Positions 26,672 through 36,381 of a DNA stretch of 50,407 nucleotides are shown piece after piece. Below the pieces are notes generated by a model. That model had not been told where the DNA came from, did no database searches, and was given only the letters and a program-made list of their open reading frames with translations. How positions within the stretch are numbered: the first letter of the stretch is position 1; each line of letters starts with the position of its first letter. The stretch is from Sphingobium sp. (GTDB lineage: Bacteria; Pseudomonadota; Alphaproteobacteria; Sphingomonadales; Sphingomonadaceae): the NCBI GenBank assembly GCA_017984895.1, contig JAGNYO010000013.1, forward strand, positions 1 to 50,407, written 5' to 3'. The position numbers and the translations under genes are program-made.

Positions 26672-28192
26672 TCACTGCCCATATCCGGCTTGGCGGCTCA
26701 ATGCCACGGCCTCTTTCGCCGCCGCCATTAACGCGCCTGCCTTCGCCTCGCACTCGCGCTGCTCGTATTCGGGGGTGGAGTCCGCGACGATACCGGCGCC
26801 CGCCTGCGCGTGCATCACTCCATCCTTCAGCACGGCGGTGCGCAGCACGATGCAGCTATCCATATTGCCATCGGGCGCGAAATAACCGACGCCGCCCGCA
26901 TAGGCGCCGCGCGTTTCCGGCTCCAGCTCGGCGATGATCTCGCAGGCGCGGACCTTGGGCGCGCCCGATACCGTGCCTGCCGGGAAGCCCGCGAACAGCG
27001 CATCGAGCGCGTCCTTTTCGGGCGCGAGGCGGCCTACCACGTTGGAGACGATGTGCATCACATGGCTATAGAACTCGACCGTATAGCTATCCGTCACGCT
27101 GACTGTGCCCGCCGCCGCCACGCGCCCCACATCGTTGCGGCCCAGATCGAGCAGCATCAAATGCTCGGCACGCTCCTTGGGATCATCGAGCAGGCTGGCC
27201 TTGTTGGCGGCGTCCTCTGTTGCGGTTTTTCCGCGGGGGCGCGTGCCCGCAATCGGCCTGATCGTCACCTCGCCATCGCGCACCCGCACCAGAATTTCCG
27301 GGCTGGAGCCGATCAACGCAAAGCCGGGCATATCGAGGCAGTAGAGGAACGGCGAGGGGTTGATACGCCGTAGCGCGCGATACAGCGCCATCGGCGGCAG
27401 CGGAAACGGCGCGGTGAAGCGCTGCGCCAGCACCACCTGAAATATATCGCCCGCAACGATATAGTCCTGCGCGGCAAGCACCATATCATGATACTGGCCC
27501 GGCTTCAGAACCGGCGCGAAGGTTACGTCATCGGGTGTATCGAGCTGCGGCGCTGGCGGCAATGGCCCGGCAAGCCGCGCGGCGGCAGCGTCCAGCCGCT
27601 CCTGCGCCCTCTCGATCGCGCGGGACGGATCGCCGCAGGAACCAGCCCAGATCGGCGCCACCAGAAACAGCGCGTCCTCCAGCCGGTCGAACACCAAAAT
27701 CACCGACGGCCGCACAAACAGCATATCCGGCAGGGCGAGCGGATTGGGCGCGGGGCGGGGGAGCTTTTCGACCAGCCCGATCGTCTCATAGCCAAAATGA
27801 CCGACGAGACACGCGAGCGCGGGGGGCAGGGCAGGGTCCATCGCCGCCCGGCATTCCTGCACCAGCGCGCGCAACGCGGCCAGCGCGCCGCCCTCAGCGG
27901 ATGTGAAGGCATCCCGGTCGGTCATCCACGCCCGGTTGATCTGCGCGCTGTCTCCGTCCGCGCGGAACACGAGGTCGGGGTCCAGCCCCAGCAGGCTATA
28001 GCGCCCGCGTGATGTGCCGCCTTCGACCGACTCGAGCAGGAAATCGCCTCGCCCCGGCTGCATCAGTTTTAGCGCGGCGGAAATCGGTGTTTCGGTGTCG
28101 GCGATCTGCTTGCGCCACAGCAACGCCGAGCCGCCTGAGGAAAGTGCGGTGCGGATGCTATCCAGCGAAGCGGCGGCAGCGACGGTCCCCAT
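26672..28192 (-). CDS. trpE: Anthranilate synthase component I
   Basis: Chorismate-using subunit of anthranilate synthase, 506 residues. The N-terminal domain has [10 protein letters not shown]-like sequence ([20 protein letters not shown]), where feedback inhibition by tryptophan is usually sensed. The chorismate-binding part includes [23 protein letters not shown], and [12 protein letters not shown]. It begins 11 bases after the stop of the ppiD-like gene, so no attenuator or separate promoter is visible and the trp genes are probably read from the chaperone promoter. Confidence 0.96.
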   Translation of the reverse strand: MGTVAAAASLDSIRTALSSGGSALLWRKQIADTETPISAALKLMQPGRGDFLLESVEGGTSRGRYSLLGLDPDLVFRADGDSAQINRAWMTDRDAFTSAEGGALAALRALVQECRAAMDPALPPALACLVGHFGYETIGLVEKLPRPAPNPLALPDMLFVRPSVILVFDRLEDALFLVAPIWAGSCGDPSRAIERAQERLDAAAARLAGPLPPAPQLDTPDDVTFAPVLKPGQYHDMVLAAQDYIVAGDIFQVVLAQRFTAPFPLPPMALYRALRRINPSPFLYCLDMPGFALIGSSPEILVRVRDGEVTIRPIAGTRPRGKTATEDAANKASLLDDPKERAEHLMLLDLGRNDVGRVAAAGTVSVTDSYTVEFYSHVMHIVSNVVGRLAPEKDALDALFAGFPAGTVSGAPKVRACEIIAELEPETRGAYAGGVGYFAPDGNMDSCIVLRTAVLKDGVMHAQAGAGIVADSTPEYEQRECEAKAGALMAAAKEAVALSRQAGYGQ

Positions 28193-28203
28193 CGGTCTAT
28201 GGC

Positions 28204-30156
28204 CTAGGGCTGCGCCGGGTTGCCGCCATTGGCGTCGCGCAGCGCCCTGGTGACATGATCGACCGTGGCGGGGTTGCGCTTCACGCCCAGATCCCGCTCT
28301 ACCGCGCGGGCGAATTGCGACGCATATTCCGTGCCCGCAAGGCCGGAGAGATCGGCGCGGACCCGGTCCACCAGCCCCGGCACCTTGGCGGCGTCACCCT
28401 GCTGGATGTCATCAAGCTGGATGATGAAGCTGCCCTGATCGTTGGGGATCGGCATCAGCTTCACGCTGCCCGGCGCCATCGCGAACAGGATAGAGATATG
28501 CGCGGGCACGCGCTGGTCCTGCCGCAGCAGGTCCGCCCGTCGTCCGCCGACCCTCTGCACCGGGGGCAGCAGCACGCCCGCCTGGGCCAGCGCCTGTTCT
28601 AACGCCACGCCCTTGGCGACCTCGCCCTGAATCTTTTGCGCGAGCGCCCGCGCCTTTGCAGCGCCCTCGTTCAGCAGATAATGCTGCGCGACTATCGGCT
28701 TCACCTTGGCGAGCGGCGGTGGCGCGGCGGCCACGATGTCGCCCACCCGCACCAGCGCATAGCGCGCACCCTGCGCGATCGGCACGAACTGCGCATCGTC
28801 ATCCGCCTCCATGGCGAAGGCGGGTTTCAGCAGCGGCATGACATCGGCGGAGGGCTTATAGGCGGTGTCGTCGATATTCTGCCCGGTGGCGAGCAGCGGC
28901 GGCGTGTTCTCGGTGGCGAGGCCATTCTCCTTCACCGCCTCGTCGAAGGTGGTGCCGTTGGCGATGCTGTCCTCCACCTTGGCGACGAAATCAGCGAGCA
29001 AGGCGGCGCGCTTCTGGTTTTTCAGCGTCTCCGCGATCTGCGGCTTCACCATCGCCAGCGGCTTCTCGGCAATCTTCTGCACCGCCGTCGTCTGCACCAG
29101 TGCCCAGCCCAGAGCGAGCCTGACCGGCCCGGCGATCTTGCCCTGCGGTGCGGCGAACACGGCCTCGGCGGCGGCGGCGGAACTCGCCTTGGCATAATCG
29201 GGCTTCGATACCGCTTTCAGGCTCTGCGCCTCCAGCCCGTTTGCCTGCGCCACGGCGGCAAGCGAAGCCGCCCCCGCCGCCGCCTTCGCCGCGCTTTCGC
29301 TAGGTAAAATGAGCTGCTGGATGTCCCGCGTTTCCCTTGCGGCATAGTCCGCCTTGCGGCTGGTATAAAATGCGGTGATTTCCGCCTCGCTGGGGATGGC
29401 GGCTGTGTCGAACCGGCTGGCATCGACCACTGCATACCGCATCGCGCGGCGCTCCGGGATAGTGTAGCGGTCGGCATTGCGCTTGTAGAAATCCGCTAGC
29501 TGTGCGTCTGTCGGCGCGGCGGTCGGCTTGAACGCGGTGGAAGGAATGGCGGCGATGCGGCCCGCGCGCGCTTCGAGCAGCAAAGAGGCATAGGGCAGCA
29601 CCAGACTATCGGTCAGGCGCGCGCCAATCGCGGCCGGCGCCGTAACGATGCGGCCGGAAAGCTGCTGCTCGATATCCTTGCGCAGCGCCTCCTCGCTGAT
29701 GCCCTGGCTGGTCAGCAACTGGTGGAACGCGCTTTGGCTGAACTTGCCGGTTGCGTCCTGAAAAGCGGGGATTTGCGCGATTTCGGCGTCGACCATGCGC
29801 TTGCTGACATGAATGCCCTGCGCGCGCGCAAACTCCTCGAGCGCCATCGCCGCGACAAGCTGGTCATAAATGCCCTGCACCGCGTCCATCCCCAGAAAAT
29901 CGGTGATATGCATGCCGGGACTCTCGCGGCGCTGCTGTTCGAACACGCGCTGGACCCGCGATTGCACCTCCGAATCGGGCAGCGATTTACCGCCGATCCG
30001 GGTCGAGGTGCCCGCGCCGAACGGCGAGAACGAGCCGAAATTGCCGCTGCTCGTCACATCGCCGGCGACGAAGGCGAACGCCACCATCGCCAGAAAAGCC
30101 AGCGCGAAAGCCGCGCCGAACTTCGATCCGATTATGCGGCGAAAAAAACCGATCAT
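28204..30156 (-). CDS. PpiD/SurA-type periplasmic folding protein
   Basis: A 650-residue membrane-anchored protein: short cytoplasmic N-terminus (MIGFFRRIIGSK), one membrane helix (about 13-32), then a periplasmic SurA_N-like region with IPAFQDATGKFSQSAFHQLL and a parvulin-like region around residues 240-360, which looks weak in the usual active-site motifs. This is the outline of PpiD, a chaperone for newly exported outer-membrane proteins. It precedes the trp genes in the same direction and is divergent to tpiA. The 156-base gap to tpiA should contain both promoters. The symbol ppiD would be reasonable but is not proven. Confidence 0.87.
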   Translation of the reverse strand: MIGFFRRIIGSKFGAAFALAFLAMVAFAFVAGDVTSSGNFGSFSPFGAGTSTRIGGKSLPDSEVQSRVQRVFEQQRRESPGMHITDFLGMDAVQGIYDQLVAAMALEEFARAQGIHVSKRMVDAEIAQIPAFQDATGKFSQSAFHQLLTSQGISEEALRKDIEQQLSGRIVTAPAAIGARLTDSLVLPYASLLLEARAGRIAAIPSTAFKPTAAPTDAQLADFYKRNADRYTIPERRAMRYAVVDASRFDTAAIPSEAEITAFYTSRKADYAARETRDIQQLILPSESAAKAAAGAASLAAVAQANGLEAQSLKAVSKPDYAKASSAAAAEAVFAAPQGKIAGPVRLALGWALVQTTAVQKIAEKPLAMVKPQIAETLKNQKRAALLADFVAKVEDSIANGTTFDEAVKENGLATENTPPLLATGQNIDDTAYKPSADVMPLLKPAFAMEADDDAQFVPIAQGARYALVRVGDIVAAAPPPLAKVKPIVAQHYLLNEGAAKARALAQKIQGEVAKGVALEQALAQAGVLLPPVQRVGGRRADLLRQDQRVPAHISILFAMAPGSVKLMPIPNDQGSFIIQLDDIQQGDAAKVPGLVDRVRADLSGLAGTEYASQFARAVERDLGVKRNPATVDHVTRALRDANGGNPAQP

Positions 30157-30312
30157 ATCTTAATCCTGCCATCGCCGAGGCCGTGGCCCCCGGAAAAATA
30201 TCAGCCGCTTTAGGGTCAAAACGCCGACAGGACAAGGCGCAGGGACTGGACTTTGTGCGCCCACACGCTAATCGCCGCAGCATATCGGGAATGCAGGAAT
30301 GATGGAGGAACT

Positions 30313-31068
30313 ATGAGCCGCACGATGCTGGTGGTTGGCAACTGGAAAATGAACGGCCTGCGCGCGCAGCTTGGCGATGTGGAGGCTATCGGGGCTGTCG
30401 CTGCGGAATATCCGGGCGTTGAGGTCGGCCTGTGCCTGCCCGCAACGCTGATCGCGGCGGCGGCAGGCGCGGCGGCACATAGGGCCGGCGGTGCGTTCAT
30501 CGGTGCGCAGGATTGCCATGCCATGCCCAGTGGCGCGCACACCGGCTGCCTTTCCGCCGCGATGCTCAAGGAAGCGGGCGCGTCCTATGTCATCGTCGGC
30601 CACAGCGAGCGCCGCACCGATCAGCACGAAAGCAGCATTGATGTCGCGGCCAAGGCGCTGGCGGCGAGGGCGGAAGGGCTGGGCGTCATCCTGTGCCTAG
30701 GCGAGAGCCTGGAAACGCGCGATGCGGGCGATGCGCTGTCGTTCGTGCTGGCGCAACTCGCCGAATCGCTGCCCGAAGGGGCAGGAGCTGACTGGCTGTC
30801 CATCGCTTACGAACCGATCTGGGCGATCGGCACCGGGCGCATCCCCACTATGGATCAGATATCCGAGATGCATGGCGCGATCCGGGGCAAGCTGGCGGAG
30901 CTTGCGGGCGCGGATGTCGCGGCGGCGATGCGCCTTCTCTACGGCGGCTCGGTCAATGCCGAAAACGCGGCGGAGATCTTTGAGCTGGAGGATGTCGATG
31001 GCGGTCTTGTGGGTGGCGCGAGCCTCACCGCCGCAAAATTCGGCCCGATCATCGCGGCGGCGGGGTGA
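30313..31068 (+). CDS. tpiA: Triose-phosphate isomerase
   Basis: Interconverts dihydroxyacetone phosphate and glyceraldehyde-3-phosphate. The start is ATG 30313 with GGAGGA six bases upstream, giving 251 residues. Lys12 is in GNWKMNG, His97 in VIVGHSERR, the catalytic glutamate in IAYEPIWAIGTG, and the phosphate loop in YGGSVNAENA. In many alphaproteobacteria tpiA is followed at once by secG and pyrG; here a TonB receptor gene separates them. Confidence 0.97.
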   Translation: MSRTMLVVGNWKMNGLRAQLGDVEAIGAVAAEYPGVEVGLCLPATLIAAAAGAAAHRAGGAFIGAQDCHAMPSGAHTGCLSAAMLKEAGASYVIVGHSERRTDQHESSIDVAAKALAARAEGLGVILCLGESLETRDAGDALSFVLAQLAESLPEGAGADWLSIAYEPIWAIGTGRIPTMDQISEMHGAIRGKLAELAGADVAAAMRLLYGGSVNAENAAEIFELEDVDGGLVGGASLTAAKFGPIIAAAG

Positions 31069-31100
31069 GGGCTGCGGTCCGGTTTTGATACAAATCAAAC

Positions 31101-31141
31101 TTGCAAATCATTTGCAATAAGGATTGCAAACAAGTCGCAAT
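31101..31141 (+). promoter_or_regulatory. Fur-type operator candidate, four phased hexamers
   Basis: A perfect palindrome TTGCAAATCATTTGCAA (31101-31117) lies 68 bases upstream of the TonB receptor start. Its centre is a 7-1-7 inverted repeat that matches the classic Fur box TGATAATnATTATCA at five of seven positions in each arm. Two more hexamers (TTGCAA at 31124 and TCGCAA at 31135) follow at 12 and 11 bases, so four sites lie on one face of the helix. An iron-responsive repressor is the natural candidate. Confidence 0.65.
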
Positions 31142-31184
31142 ATCGGCATAGGCTCGCCCGAGTATCTTGATTCGGGGGGTTATT

Positions 31185-33272
31185 GTGAAGGCGCGCCTGT
31201 TTTTCTCTGCTGCTCTGGCCATTGCAGCCTCGCCGGCCATGGCGGAAGAAATCGCCGATAACCCACAGGGCGACATCATCGTCATCGGCCATTCGGATGG
31301 CTATGTTACCCGCAATTCCGTGACCGCGACAAAAACCGACACGCCGCTGCTCGATGTGCCACAGACCATTTCGGTCATCACGCGCGAGCAGCTCGACGAT
31401 CAGGCCCAGCACAGCATGGCCGATGTGCTGCGCTATATGCCAGGCACGACGGTGGGGCAGGGCGAGGGCAACCGCGACCAGATCACCCTGCGCGGGCAAA
31501 ACACCACGGCGGATTTCTTTCTCGATGGCGTGCGGGATGATGTCCAATATTATCGCAGCCTCTATAATATCGAGCGGGTCGAGGTGCTGAAAGGCCCCTA
31601 TGCGATGATCTTTGGCCGGGGCGGCGGCGGCGGCATTATCAACCGGGTGCAGAAAACCCCGCAGCGGGATCGCAGTTTCGTCTCGGGCGCGGGCAGCCTC
31701 AACAGCTTCGGCGCCTATGACCTCTCTGCCGATGTCAATGTCCCGCTCAGTGGCGCGGCCGCATTCCGCGTCAATGGCTTCTATGAGGAGTTGGCCAACC
31801 ACCGCGACTTTTACGAGGGCGAGCGCTATGCGGTGAACCCCTATGTCGCGCTTGATCTGGGTGGCGGCTGGCAGGCGGGGCTGTCTTATGAATATGTGAA
31901 GGACGACCGGGTGACGGACCGGGGCATCCCCTCGCTTGCTTGCACCGCCCCTTGCGTGCGCGGCCCGCTGCCGGGGCATCGGGACAGCTTTTTTGGGGTG
32001 CCGGGCGTCAACCGCTCGGGGCTGGAAGCGCATATCGTCAAGGCGCGGCTCGATGGTGCGCTGGCGGACTGGCTCGATTGGTCGACCACGCTGCTCTACG
32101 GCGATTTCGACAAGTATTACACCAACGTCTATGCCAATGGCGCCGCCACCAGCCAGACCGGCACAGTGGCACTGGCCGGCTATATCGATCCGACCCAGCG
32201 GGAAAATTTCATCGCGCAGAGCAATCTCGTCGCCGATGTCGCGCTGGGCGGGATGGACAACAAGATCCTGATCGGGCTGGAATATGGCAACCAGCAGTCG
32301 GCGAACCAGCGCTATAACGCGGTGCTTTCTTCCACCACGCTGAGCCTGACGAGCTTCGCCTATCCCACCGTGACCTTCCCCGCCATCAGCCGCAGCACCC
32401 GCTCGGACGTCACCTTCTTCTCCGCCTATGTGCAGGACCAGATCAGCATCAGCGCGCATCTCGATATCATCGTCGGCGCGCGCTACGACCGGTTCGAGAT
32501 CAAGGGCGCGGATATATTCGATAATAACCGCGCCTTCGCCCGCACCGACGAGAAAGTCTCGCCACGCTTTGGCCTGATCCTGAAACCGCGCGACAATATC
32601 TCGATCTACAGCAGCTACAGCCAGTCGTTCCTGCCGCGCTCTGGCGACCAGTTCCTGAGCCTGACCCCGACGACCCAGAACCTCGCGCCGGAAAAGTTCA
32701 CCAACTATGAGGCGGGCGCGAAGTGGGACATCCGGCCCAACCTCAACGTCACCGCCGCGCTGTTCCAGCTTGATCGCACCAACGCGACCACGCCCAGCCC
32801 CGCCAATCCGCTGGTCATCATCAATGCCGGCACCACCCGCACGCGCGGGCTGGAGCTGGCGCTCACCGGCAAGATCACCAAGGCCTGGCAGATCAGCGGC
32901 GGCTACACCTGGCAGGACGCCTACATCAAGGGCAATGATGCCATCCGCGTCGCGCAGGTGCCCAGGCACCAGTTCGCGCTATGGAACCGCTATGATTTTT
33001 CCCGCACCGTCGGCGCGGGGCTGGGCGTCGTGCATCAGGCGAGCCAATATGCGGCGCTGCATAACCCAGCGGGCAACAATTTCGCCACGCGTCTGCCCGG
33101 CTTCACCCGCGTCGATGCCGCGCTGTTCCTCAGCCCCTGCGAGAAGGTGCAGCTTCAGGTGAATATTGAGAATCTGCTCGATGAAACCTACTATTCCGAC
33201 GCGCATAACAACAATAACATCTCCACCGGCGCACCGATCAACGCCCGCTTTACCGCGCGGGTGAAGTTCTGA
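31185..33272 (+). CDS. TonB-dependent siderophore receptor, catecholate (Fiu-like) type
   Basis: Outer-membrane transporter, 695 residues. The start GTG 31185 has a G-rich ribosome site and gives a clear signal peptide, MKARLFFSAALAIAASPAMA. The plug has DIIVIGHSDG (TonB-box-like region), TPLLDVPQTISVITREQL, ITLRGQNTTADFFLDGVRDD and YNIERVEVLKGPYAMIFGRG. The C-terminus ends in alternating residues with a terminal Phe (FTARVKF) for barrel insertion. It is followed by a giant hairpin and preceded by an iron-type operator. The gene separates tpiA from secG and looks like an insertion into a conserved cluster. Confidence 0.93.
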   Translation: MKARLFFSAALAIAASPAMAEEIADNPQGDIIVIGHSDGYVTRNSVTATKTDTPLLDVPQTISVITREQLDDQAQHSMADVLRYMPGTTVGQGEGNRDQITLRGQNTTADFFLDGVRDDVQYYRSLYNIERVEVLKGPYAMIFGRGGGGGIINRVQKTPQRDRSFVSGAGSLNSFGAYDLSADVNVPLSGAAAFRVNGFYEELANHRDFYEGERYAVNPYVALDLGGGWQAGLSYEYVKDDRVTDRGIPSLACTAPCVRGPLPGHRDSFFGVPGVNRSGLEAHIVKARLDGALADWLDWSTTLLYGDFDKYYTNVYANGAATSQTGTVALAGYIDPTQRENFIAQSNLVADVALGGMDNKILIGLEYGNQQSANQRYNAVLSSTTLSLTSFAYPTVTFPAISRSTRSDVTFFSAYVQDQISISAHLDIIVGARYDRFEIKGADIFDNNRAFARTDEKVSPRFGLILKPRDNISIYSSYSQSFLPRSGDQFLSLTPTTQNLAPEKFTNYEAGAKWDIRPNLNVTAALFQLDRTNATTPSPANPLVIINAGTTRTRGLELALTGKITKAWQISGGYTWQDAYIKGNDAIRVAQVPRHQFALWNRYDFSRTVGAGLGVVHQASQYAALHNPAGNNFATRLPGFTRVDAALFLSPCEKVQLQVNIENLLDETYYSDAHNNNNISTGAPINARFTARVKF

Positions 33273-33278
33273 GTGTCC

Positions 33279-33359
33279 GTTCCGGCCCGCTCCCCCGCCC
33301 AACCACCCGATACCATGCCAGAGAATATCGGGTGGCTGGGCGAGGGAGCGGACCGGAAC
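33279..33359. repeat. Giant hairpin (34-base arms) after the TonB receptor
   Basis: Arms 33279-33312 and 33326-33359 pair with 31 of 34 matches around a 13-base loop, beginning six bases after the receptor stop. Ends are GTTCCGG and CCGGAAC. It is far larger than a normal terminator and has no U-run. All three mismatches would be G-U pairs in RNA read from the minus strand, and A-C pairs on the plus strand. It may be a mobile palindromic element or an mRNA-stabilising structure. Confidence 0.85.
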
Positions 33360-33469
33360 CGTATTCCCAAACATTTCAGAAGGCAGACGCGCAGGCTGCG
33401 GGTTGAACGCGGCGCGCTTCCCCGCTAGAGAGGCCCGCACGTAGCCCTTCAGGATAACGGATAGCGTTC

Positions 33470-33862
33470 ATGTTCACATTTCTCCTCGTGGTGCAGGCGA
33501 TCATCGCCACCTGCCTCGTCACCGTTATCCTGATGCAGCGTTCGGAAGGCGGCGGGCTGGGCATGGGGGGCAGCCCCGGCGGGTTCATGTCGGCGCGCGG
33601 CGCGGCGGATTTCCTAACCCGCTCCACCACCGTGCTGGCGACTATCTTCGTCACCTTGAGCATTGCGCTGGCCGTGATGGCGGCAGTGAAGCGCGCACCA
33701 TCTCAAATCGACACCTCGCTGGCAAAGCAGGGTGGCGCACCGCTTGAGCAACAGGCGCCCGCCACACCCGCCAACGGAGATCCGCTCGCCGGGGCGGCGC
33801 AAAGCGTGGGCCAAGGCGCGGAAAAGGGCGTTTCCAATGGCGCGGTGCCGCTCGCGCAATAA
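33470..33862 (+). CDS. secG: Preprotein translocase subunit SecG
   Basis: Small membrane subunit of the SecYEG export channel, 130 residues. Two membrane helices (about 2-22 and 56-76) flank the cytoplasmic loop with MQRSEGGGLGMGGSPGGFMS and RGAADFLTRST, the conserved SecG core. A long Ala/Pro/Gln-rich C-terminal tail extends it beyond the usual 75-110 residues, as is common in alphaproteobacteria. It precedes pyrG, in the usual order. Confidence 0.95.
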   Translation: MFTFLLVVQAIIATCLVTVILMQRSEGGGLGMGGSPGGFMSARGAADFLTRSTTVLATIFVTLSIALAVMAAVKRAPSQIDTSLAKQGGAPLEQQAPATPANGDPLAGAAQSVGQGAEKGVSNGAVPLAQ

Positions 33863-33952
33863 TCTTCGCACCGACTAGCTGAAAATATTTTTCGGGCGTG
33901 CGGATTTGTGCGCTTGCCCTTTCTCATGAAACAGGATTAAGCCTTACCTCCC

Positions 33953-35587
33953 ATGGCGCGGTATATTTTCATAACCGGCGGCGTGGTCTCCTCGCTCGGC
34001 AAAGGCCTGATGGCCGCCTCCCTTGCAGCATTGTTGCAGGCGCGTGGATATCGTGTGCGTATTCGGAAGTTCGATCCCTACCTCAACGTCGATCCGGGCA
34101 CGATGTCGCCCTATCAGCATGGCGAGGTCTATGTGACCGACGACGGGGCCGAGACGGACCTCGATCTGGGCCATTACGAGCGCTTCACCGGCGTCTCTGC
34201 CCGTCAGTCAGACAATGTGACGCAAGGCCGCATCTATCAGACGATCATCACCAAGGAGCGGCGCGGGGACTATCTTGGCGCGACGGTGCAGGTGATCCCG
34301 CATGTGACGGACGAGATCAAGGCGTTCGCGCTCGCCGATACCGATGGCATGGATTTCGTGCTGTGCGAGATCGGCGGCACGGTGGGCGACATCGAAAGCC
34401 TGCCCTTCATGGAGGCGATCCGTCAGCTCCACAACGATCTGGGCCGGGGTAACTCGATCTTCGTGCACGTAACATTGGTGCCCTATATCGCGGCGGCGGG
34501 CGAGCTGAAAACCAAGCCAACCCAGCACAGCGTGCGCGAGCTGACCAGCCTTGGTATCCAGCCCGATATTCTGCTCTGCCGCTGCGAACAGCCCTTGCCC
34601 GAAAGCGAGCGGGCGAAGATCGCCCTTTTCTGCAACGTGCGCCCGCAAGCGGTGATCCCCGCGCTGGATGCGACCAGCATCTACTCCGTGCCTACCCAAT
34701 ATCATGCCGAGGGGCTGGACGAGGAAGTGCTGCGCGCCTTTGGCATAGAGGGCGCGCGCGAGCCGGAGCTGGGCCGCTGGCTCGACATCATGGATCGCCA
34801 CGCCAACCCGGAGGGCGAGGTGACAATCGGCGTCGTGGGCAAATATGTCGGCCTGCAAGACGCCTACAAGTCGCTGCATGAGGCGCTGGTGCATGGCGGC
34901 CTCGCCAACCGGGTCAAGGTCAACATCCGCTGGATCGACGCGGAACTGTTCGAGCAGCCGGACAGCGACATCGCCGCGCGGCTGGAGCCGATGCACGGCA
35001 TCCTCGTGCCCGGCGGCTTTGGCGTGCGCGGGTCCGAGGGCAAGATCGCGGCGGTGCGTTTCGCGCGGGAGCGGGGCGTGCCGTTCTTCGGGATATGCCT
35101 TGGCATGCAGATGGCCTGCATCGAGGGCGCGCGCCACACGGCGGGCATCTCGGCGGCCTCCACCACCGAATTCGGCGAAACTGCGGAGCCGGTTGTCGGC
35201 CTCATCACCGAATGGATGAGCGCGGAAGGCCTGCAAAAGCGCAGCGCTGAAGGCGACCTGGGCGGCACGATGCGGCTCGGCGCCTATCCCGCCAACCTTT
35301 CGGGCAACAGTGTCGTCTCCGGCATCTATGGCGCCACCGAGATCAGCGAGCGCCACCGCCACCGCTACGAGGTCAACGCCGCCTATCGCGAGCCGCTGGA
35401 AAAGGGCGGGCTGATCTTCTCCGGCATGTCGCCAGACGGTATGCTGCCCGAAATTGTCGAGCGGCCCGATCACCCGTGGTTCCTCGGGGTGCAGTTCCAC
35501 CCGGAACTGAAATCCAAGCCGTTCGATCCGCATCCGCTGTTTGCCGGGTTCATCGAGGCGGCGCTGAAGCAAAGCCGGTTGGTATAA
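33953..35587 (+). CDS. pyrG: CTP synthase
   Basis: Makes CTP from UTP with ammonia from glutamine. The 544-residue length is normal. The synthase domain has the phosphate loop [17 protein letters not shown] and [20 protein letters not shown]. The amidotransferase domain (from about 290) has the nucleophile in [13 protein letters not shown] and the catalytic histidine in VQFHPELKS. It lies 90 bases after secG and is followed by an intergenic repeat. Confidence 0.98.
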   Translation: MARYIFITGGVVSSLGKGLMAASLAALLQARGYRVRIRKFDPYLNVDPGTMSPYQHGEVYVTDDGAETDLDLGHYERFTGVSARQSDNVTQGRIYQTIITKERRGDYLGATVQVIPHVTDEIKAFALADTDGMDFVLCEIGGTVGDIESLPFMEAIRQLHNDLGRGNSIFVHVTLVPYIAAAGELKTKPTQHSVRELTSLGIQPDILLCRCEQPLPESERAKIALFCNVRPQAVIPALDATSIYSVPTQYHAEGLDEEVLRAFGIEGAREPELGRWLDIMDRHANPEGEVTIGVVGKYVGLQDAYKSLHEALVHGGLANRVKVNIRWIDAELFEQPDSDIAARLEPMHGILVPGGFGVRGSEGKIAAVRFARERGVPFFGICLGMQMACIEGARHTAGISAASTTEFGETAEPVVGLITEWMSAEGLQKRSAEGDLGGTMRLGAYPANLSGNSVVSGIYGATEISERHRHRYEVNAAYREPLEKGGLIFSGMSPDGMLPEIVERPDHPWFLGVQFHPELKSKPFDPHPLFAGFIEAALKQSRLV

Positions 35588-35611
35588 GAGTTCCGCCGGT
35601 TACCAATCGAA

Positions 35612-35693
35612 CGTCATCCCGGACTTGATCCAGGATCCAAAATCTAACGAGAAGTGCCCCATTCCCTGGATTCCCGCCTTCGCGGGAATGACG
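35612..35693. repeat. Dispersed palindromic repeat (CGTCATCCC...GGGAATGACG)
   Basis: An 82-base element with ends CGTCATCCCGGACTTGATCC and CGCGGGAATGACG; the two halves contain related inverted sequences (GATCCAGGATCC, ATTCCCTGGATTCCC, TTCCCGCC-TTCG-CGGGAA). Elements with these ends are, from memory, frequent between genes of many proteobacteria, especially sphingomonads. No coding capacity. It follows pyrG by 24 bases. Confidence 0.75.
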
Positions 35694-35736
35694 GAGAATT
35701 GGTTTCACCGGTGCTGGGCCGCTCACGCAACAAAAA

Positions 35737-35758
35737 CCCCTCCCCTTGAGGGGAGGGG
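35737..35758. terminator. Hairpin CCCCTCCCC-TTGA-GGGGAGGGG
   Basis: Perfect nine-base arms, tetraloop TTGA, preceded by AAAAA and followed by TCGGGGTGGGGG. The preceding A-run gives a U-run for the minus-strand transcript (hsp20), so it may terminate that gene; the sequence is also known to me as a common intergenic repeat, so both readings are possible. Confidence 0.6.
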
Positions 35759-35814
35759 TCGGGGTGGGGGCGAGCCTTATAAACCCGCCCCGAGAGCGAA
35801 AAAGCGCAGCCGCC

Positions 35815-36279
35815 TTAAGCCGCGTCGCTCTGCTGGCCGATCTCGACCAGCTTTCCGCCGTTGATCGCGATCTTCTTGGGCTTCATCGCTTCCGGCACCT
35901 CACGCACCAGCTCGATTACCAGCAGGCCGTCGGCCAATGCGGCGCTCTCCACCCGCACAAAATCGGCGAGTTCGAACCGGCGCTCGAAACTGCGGTTGGC
36001 GATGCCGACATGCACGAACTTGGCGCGTTCGTCATTGCCCAGCTCTGCCTTGCGGCCGGAAACCTGGAGCAGGTTCTGCTGGGCGATGATATCCAGCTCT
36101 TCATCGCGGAAGCCCGCAACCGCGAGCGTCACGCGATATTTGTCGTCGGACAGGCGTTCGATGTTGAACGGGGGATAATTATCGCCCTGCGCCACACGCG
36201 CGCTGTTCTCGATCAGGTCGAACAGGCGGTCAAAACCGACAGTGGACCGGCGATAGGGAGTAAGGTCAAAACCACGCAT
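35815..36279 (-). CDS. Small heat-shock protein, Hsp20/IbpA family
   Basis: ATP-independent chaperone that holds unfolded proteins. The 154-residue protein starts MRGFDLTPYRRSTVGFDRLF, the usual IbpA-like beginning. The alpha-crystallin domain runs from about residue 38 (YPPFNIERLSDDKYRVTLAV) to 130 with the VESAALADGLLVIEL segment. The C-terminal IxI motif is IAI in KPKKIAINGG. I prefer the ATG at 36279, which has AGGAG ten bases upstream, over an in-frame TTG six bases earlier. A heat-shock promoter and a possible thermometer lie upstream. Confidence 0.94.
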   Translation of the reverse strand: MRGFDLTPYRRSTVGFDRLFDLIENSARVAQGDNYPPFNIERLSDDKYRVTLAVAGFRDEELDIIAQQNLLQVSGRKAELGNDERAKFVHVGIANRSFERRFELADFVRVESAALADGLLVIELVREVPEAMKPKKIAINGGKLVEIGQQSDAA

Positions 36280-36381
36280 AATCAAAGCTCCTCTTGTTGA
36301 GCGAGTTGAACAATCGCTGGCCCCATTCTGGCGACCAGCTTTTGGCGTCCGCCGCTATTCGAAGCGCCCGGACAAGAGGAG
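36280..36381 (-). promoter_or_regulatory. hsp20 leader with sequestered ribosome site (RNA thermometer candidate)
   Basis: In the minus-strand direction the sequence CTCCTCTTGT (36381-36372) is perfectly complementary to ACAAGAGGAG (36297-36288), which contains the ribosome site of hsp20. After one mismatch, three more A-U pairs (AAA and UUU) extend it. Between them lies a hairpin GCTGG...CCAGC. Alphaproteobacterial hsp20 genes are often controlled by ROSE thermometers, but the ROSE motif itself is not clear here. The assumed promoter would put most of the first arm upstream of the RNA start, which weakens the idea. Confidence 0.4.

Noticed and set aside
26672-28203. Tryptophan attenuator before trpE
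   Set aside because: Only 11 bases separate trpE from the upstream gene; there is no leader peptide or alternative hairpins.
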